From NCBI GenBank assembly GCA_001577215.1, contig LSCC01000021.1:1-8924 (forward strand): DNA of 8,924 nt, in the 5' to 3' direction. The stretch comes from Fidelibacterota bacterium TCS52 (GTDB taxonomy: Bacteria; Fidelibacterota; Fidelibacteria; Fidelibacterales; Fidelibacteraceae). The notes beneath the pieces were generated by a model. It searched no databases. It was not told the DNA's origin and saw only the letters and a list, made by a program, of their open reading frames with translations. Both the position numbers and the translations under genes were made by a program. This document shows, piece after piece, positions 6,324 to 8,924 of this stretch. Every line of letters begins with the position of its first letter. The first letter of the stretch is position 1.

Positions 6324-6331
6324 ATATATAA

Positions 6332-7201
6332 ATGAGTATTTTAGTTAATAAAAATTCAAAAGTTGTAGTGCAAGGCTTTACTGGTCAAGAAGGATCATTT
6401 CATGCCAAACAATGTATGGATTACGGCACAAATATTGTAGCCGGAGTTACACCGGGAAAAGGCGGAAGTGATCATCTTGGAATACCTGTTTTTAATACTG
6501 TAAAAGAAGCAGTAATAGAAAAAAAAGCCAATGTATCATTGATATTTGTTCCACCAGCTTTTGCATCAGATGCAATTATGGAAGCATCGGAAGCCGGAGT
6601 GGAAATTATTGTATGTATCACCGAAGGAATTCCCACGAAAGATATGGTAATAGCAAAAAAATATTTACAAAAGAATAATACTATTTTGATCGGTCCGAAT
6701 TGTCCGGGAGTAATTACTCCGGGAGAAGCAAAAATAGGGATAATGCCGGGATTTGTTTTTAAAAAAGGAAAAGTCGGATTAATTTCAAAATCCGGAACGC
6801 TTACTTATGAAGCAGCGAATCAGGTCGTAAATGCCGGATATGGAATTTCTACTGCAATTGGAATTGGTGGTGATCCAATAATTGGATATTCGTTTATTGA
6901 TTTGTTGAAATTATTTGAGGTTGATAAAAATACAGAAGCGATTGTAATGATAGGTGAAATTGGCGGCGATCTGGAAATTCAAGCGGCAAAATATATAAAA
7001 GAAAATATTTCTAAACCCGTTGTTGCATTCATTGCCGGTCAAACGGCTCCAAAAGGAAAAAGAATGGGGCATGCGGGAGCGATAATTGCCGGAAGTAAAG
7101 GCACAGCAAAAGAAAAAATTAATGCATTGAATAAGGCAAATGTAAAAGTTGCAGAAACTGCTGCTAAGATCGGGAATACGATAAAAAAGGTATTGAAATA
7201 A
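6332..7201 (+). CDS. sucD: Succinyl-CoA synthetase alpha subunit
   Basis: A 289-residue alpha subunit of normal length, carrying the CoA site and the phosphorylated histidine. The N-terminal Rossmann part has VVVQGFTGQEGSFH (11-24) and VTPGKGG (39-45). GPNCPG is at 121-126 and ISKSGTLTYEA at 151-161. The active-site His247 lies in RMGHAGAI, matching His246 of the E. coli enzyme. The N-terminus MSILVNKNSKV is typical, so the ATG at 6332 is right. No Shine-Dalgarno is visible: the 8-nt gap after the ORF6N stop is ATATATAA. Translation therefore probably depends on ribosomes arriving from the ORF6N gene, or on weak initiation. It must pair with SucC encoded about 0.9 kb upstream. The fumarase alpha gene follows after 12 bp. 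Confidence 0.97.
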   Translation: MSILVNKNSKVVVQGFTGQEGSFHAKQCMDYGTNIVAGVTPGKGGSDHLGIPVFNTVKEAVIEKKANVSLIFVPPAFASDAIMEASEAGVEIIVCITEGIPTKDMVIAKKYLQKNNTILIGPNCPGVITPGEAKIGIMPGFVFKKGKVGLISKSGTLTYEAANQVVNAGYGISTAIGIGGDPIIGYSFIDLLKLFEVDKNTEAIVMIGEIGGDLEIQAAKYIKENISKPVVAFIAGQTAPKGKRMGHAGAIIAGSKGTAKEKINALNKANVKVAETAAKIGNTIKKVLK

Positions 7202-7203
7202 TA

Positions 7204-7208
7204 GGGAG
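7204..7208 (+). promoter_or_regulatory. Shine-Dalgarno of fumarase alpha gene
   Basis: GGGAG, 5 nt before the ATG at 7214, just after the sucD stop codon. Confidence 0.75.
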
Positions 7209-7213
7209 TATTA

Positions 7214-8059
7214 ATGCGTGAAATTCAAGTAAACGAAATTTCTAAAATAATAAAAAAACTGTCTATGGAAGCTTCTACTATTGCTAATGATCAGTTAATT
7301 AAAAAAATAAAAGAATCTGAAAAAATAGAAAAATCATCTGTAGGAAAAGCGGTTTTAAAACAGTTATTAGAAAATTTTAAAATTAGTAAAACAGATAAGA
7401 CACCAATTTGTCAAGATACAGGTTTTACAGTTGTATTTATGGAAGTTGGTCAAGAAGTAAGTTTTGTAGGTGGATCACTTCAAGATGCAGTAAATAAAGG
7501 TGTCAGCGAAGGTTATACCGAAGGTTATTTGAGGAAATCAATAATAAAAGATCCAATAACAAATCCAAAAAATACGGGGAATAATACTCCTTCGATTTTA
7601 CATACTGATATTGTCCCGGGTGATAAGGTGAAAATCACATTATTACCAAAAGGTGGTGGTTCTGAAAATATGAGTAGAATAAAAATGATGAAACCTGCAG
7701 ATGGAGTTGAAGGAATAAAAAACTTTGTTATTGAAACTGTAAAAAATGCGGGTGGCAATCCTTGTCCCCCTACAGTCATCGGAGTTGGTATTGGGGGAAC
7801 TTTCGATTATGTTGCTTATTTAGCAAAGAAAGCAATTATGAGAGATTTCGGCGATAGAAATAAAGATAAGCAGATTGCAAAATACGAAACAGAATGGCTG
7901 GAAGAGATTAACAAATTTGGTATTGGACCGGCAGGACTCGGAGGAAAAATTACATCATTAGATCTATTTATTGAGGTATATCCTCGTCATATAGCAACTT
8001 ATCCTGTAGCAGTAAATATTCAATGTAATGCAAACAGAAAAAAGAGCATTGTTATATAG
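7214..8059 (+). CDS. fumA: Class I fumarate hydratase, alpha (N-terminal, FeS) subunit
   Basis: A 281-residue subunit of the two-subunit, oxygen-sensitive 4Fe-4S hydro-lyases that interconvert fumarate and (S)-malate. The three cluster cysteines are visible: Cys66 in PICQDTG, Cys184 in GNPCPP and Cys271 in NIQCNANR. Other family blocks are LRKSIIKDP (106-114), KGGGSENMSR (146-155), GVGIGGTFDYVA (190-201) and GPAGLGGK (238-245). The length fits the separate alpha subunit rather than the fused form of about 550 residues. It follows sucD by 12 bp and precedes its beta partner by 42 bp. The close relative L(+)-tartrate dehydratase (TtdA) has the same fold and motifs. The neighbouring sucCD genes favour fumarase, as in propionate-pathway clusters of anaerobes. 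Confidence 0.92.
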   Translation: MREIQVNEISKIIKKLSMEASTIANDQLIKKIKESEKIEKSSVGKAVLKQLLENFKISKTDKTPICQDTGFTVVFMEVGQEVSFVGGSLQDAVNKGVSEGYTEGYLRKSIIKDPITNPKNTGNNTPSILHTDIVPGDKVKITLLPKGGGSENMSRIKMMKPADGVEGIKNFVIETVKNAGGNPCPPTVIGVGIGGTFDYVAYLAKKAIMRDFGDRNKDKQIAKYETEWLEEINKFGIGPAGLGGKITSLDLFIEVYPRHIATYPVAVNIQCNANRKKSIVI

Positions 8060-8091
8060 AATAGTATATATTAAGATATAGTAAATTTATT

Positions 8092-8095
8092 GGAG
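8092..8095 (+). promoter_or_regulatory. Shine-Dalgarno of fumarase beta gene
   Basis: GGAG, 6 nt before the ATG at 8102. The 15 bases from 8096 to 8110 are identical to those across the sucD start, but sucD lacks the GGAG. Confidence 0.75.
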
Positions 8096-8101
8096 ATATA
8101 A

Positions 8102-8653
8102 ATGAGTATTAAATTGACAGCACCATTAACGGAAGATAAAATTAAAGATTTAAAAATTGGTGATGAGATTTTATTATCCGGAACGATTTATACTGCTCGC
8201 GATTCTGCTCATCAAAAATTGGTAGATTTATTAGCTGAAAATAAGGATTTACCTTTTAATGTGGAAGGTAGTGTGATTTTTTATGTTGGTCCTTCACCGG
8301 CAAAACCAGGTCAAGTAATTGGAGCAGCAGGACCGACAACAAGTTACAGAATGGATTCGTTTGTAAATACATTGTTAAAAGTCGGTATGAAAGGAATGAT
8401 AGGAAAGGGACCGCGTTCGCAAGAAGTAATTGACGGAATGAAAAAATATTGTGGAGTATATTTCGGAGCTACTGGCGGAGCGGCGGCACTTTTGTCAAAA
8501 TCAATTGTAAAAGCAGAAGTTATTGCATTTGATGAATTAGGACCGGAAGCGGTAAGAAAATTGAAAGTAAAGGATATGCCTTTAATAGTAATTAATGATT
8601 GCAAAGGAAATGATCTTTATATTGAAGGTCAGAACAAATGGAAAGAAAAATAA
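8102..8653 (+). CDS. fumB: Class I fumarate hydratase, beta (C-terminal) subunit
   Basis: A 183-residue swivelling-domain subunit that completes the iron-sulfur fumarase encoded just upstream. Diagnostic blocks are LSGTIYTARDSAHQKL (25-40), YVGPSPAKPG (61-70), GAAGPTTSYRMD (74-85), MIGKGPRS (99-106) and YFGATGGAAALL (120-131). The RMD, GKG and ARDxAH elements supply the substrate-binding and catalytic surface in this family. The usual length of about 180-200 residues is met, and the C-terminus (GNDLYIEGQNKW) is normal for fumarase beta. The 42-bp gap to the alpha gene has no terminator, so the two are probably co-transcribed. TtdB of tartrate dehydratase is the alternative reading and is less likely next to sucCD. 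The symbol follows two-subunit naming; it is not E. coli FumB. Confidence 0.92.
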   Translation: MSIKLTAPLTEDKIKDLKIGDEILLSGTIYTARDSAHQKLVDLLAENKDLPFNVEGSVIFYVGPSPAKPGQVIGAAGPTTSYRMDSFVNTLLKVGMKGMIGKGPRSQEVIDGMKKYCGVYFGATGGAAALLSKSIVKAEVIAFDELGPEAVRKLKVKDMPLIVINDCKGNDLYIEGQNKWKEK

Positions 8654-8671
8654 TAATATTATATCTAAAGT

Positions 8672-8675
8672 GGAG
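8672..8675 (+). promoter_or_regulatory. Weakly placed Shine-Dalgarno for the FeS protein gene
   Basis: GGAG lies 12 nt before the ATG at 8688, which is a long spacing. An in-frame GTG at 8670 overlaps it and would add six residues, but that codon has no ribosome binding site of its own, so ATG is preferred. Confidence 0.4.
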
Positions 8676-8687
8676 AAAAGTATAAAA

Positions 8688-8924
8688 ATGATTAAACCAA
8701 AAATTGCATTTTACTGGTGTGCTTCTTGCGGAGGATGTGAAGAAGCAGTTGTGGATTTAGCGGAAGATATTCTGCCTGTTGTAGAAGCCGTAGATATTGT
8801 TATGTGGCCGGTAGCGATGGATTTTAAAAAATCGGATATTGAAAAATTGAAAGATAATGAAATTGCAGTTTCTTTCATTAATGGTGCAATCAGAACCAGT
8901 GAGCAGGAAGAAATGGTGAAACTT
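8688..8924 (+). CDS. Hydrogenase small-subunit / NuoB (20 kDa)-like iron-sulfur protein, MvhG-like; N-terminal part, 3' truncated by window edge
   Basis: The first 79 residues of a protein that runs off the right edge. It begins MIKPKIAFYWCASCGGCEE, with Cys11, Cys14 and Cys17. This fits the N-terminus of NiFe-hydrogenase small subunits and the related 20-kDa subunit of NADH:ubiquinone oxidoreductase, where early cysteines help hold the 4Fe-4S cluster closest to the catalytic centre. The following VDIVMWPVAMD and IAVSFINGAIRTSEQEEMV resemble the MvhG/F420-non-reducing-type small subunits, in which INGAIRTxEQ-like segments follow the first strand. In anaerobes such proteins pass electrons between a hydrogenase or flavoprotein and heterodisulfide-reductase-like (HdrA) partners. 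It sits 34 bp after fumarase beta, suggesting co-transcription and an electron-transfer role linked to C4-acid metabolism. The remaining cluster ligands and the partners are outside the window, so the subfamily is provisional. Confidence 0.75.
   Translation, partial: MIKPKIAFYWCASCGGCEEAVVDLAEDILPVVEAVDIVMWPVAMDFKKSDIEKLKDNEIAVSFINGAIRTSEQEEMVKL

Noticed and set aside
7525..7779. Minus-strand open frame opposite the fumarase alpha gene
   Set aside because: Antisense shadow of a strongly conserved enzyme gene, with low-complexity hydrophobic translation and no ribosome binding site.
1..8924. tRNA, rRNA, CRISPR arrays or insertion sequences
   Set aside because: No cloverleaf-like sequence, rRNA segment, regularly spaced repeats or transposase motifs were seen on either strand.

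Overview
The window is AT-rich bacterial DNA with all recognisable genes on the plus strand and no sign of RNA genes, CRISPR arrays or insertion-sequence transposases. The gene content suggests an anaerobic, amino-acid or peptide-using bacterium. It combines a two-subunit class I (4Fe-4S) fumarase, succinyl-CoA synthetase, a hydrogenase small-subunit-like iron-sulfur protein, a PepC-type peptidase and a Na+/solute symporter. A low-GC member of the FCB-like candidate phyla (for example Cloacimonadota or Delongbacteria-type lineages) would fit, but this is inference from gene style and composition.

Left part (1-2266): the 3' end of a PepC/bleomycin-hydrolase cysteine aminopeptidase, cut by the window edge, is followed after 153 bp by a complete PutP-like sodium/solute symporter. 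A 452-bp non-coding stretch (2267-2718) comes next. It holds a degenerate CACAAAG-type repeat, a compact structured element with a hairpin and T-run, and two AT-rich dyads, and it leads to a divergent glutamine synthetase family gene (2719-4116).

Right part (4125-8924): a near-consensus sigma-70-type promoter lies just after the glutamine synthetase stop. It precedes a tightly packed run: sucC (TTG start), an ORF6N-domain gene, sucD, fumarase alpha, fumarase beta, and the start of a hydrogenase small-subunit/MvhG-like gene that runs off the right edge. SucC-SucD and the fumarase together interconvert succinyl-CoA, succinate (via a succinate dehydrogenase or fumarate reductase not seen here), fumarate and malate. 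The same grouping occurs in methylmalonyl-CoA (propionate) pathway clusters of anaerobes. The iron-sulfur protein hints that electron transfer genes follow.

The most unusual point is the ORF6N gene placed seamlessly between the two subunits of succinyl-CoA synthetase, with 9-bp and 8-bp gaps. It encodes an N-terminal KilA-N/ORF6N-type DNA-binding domain and a C-terminal domain with a phospholipase-D-like HxRx4D half motif. Neither this gene nor the sucD that follows has a visible Shine-Dalgarno sequence, whereas fumA, fumB, putP and glnA do.
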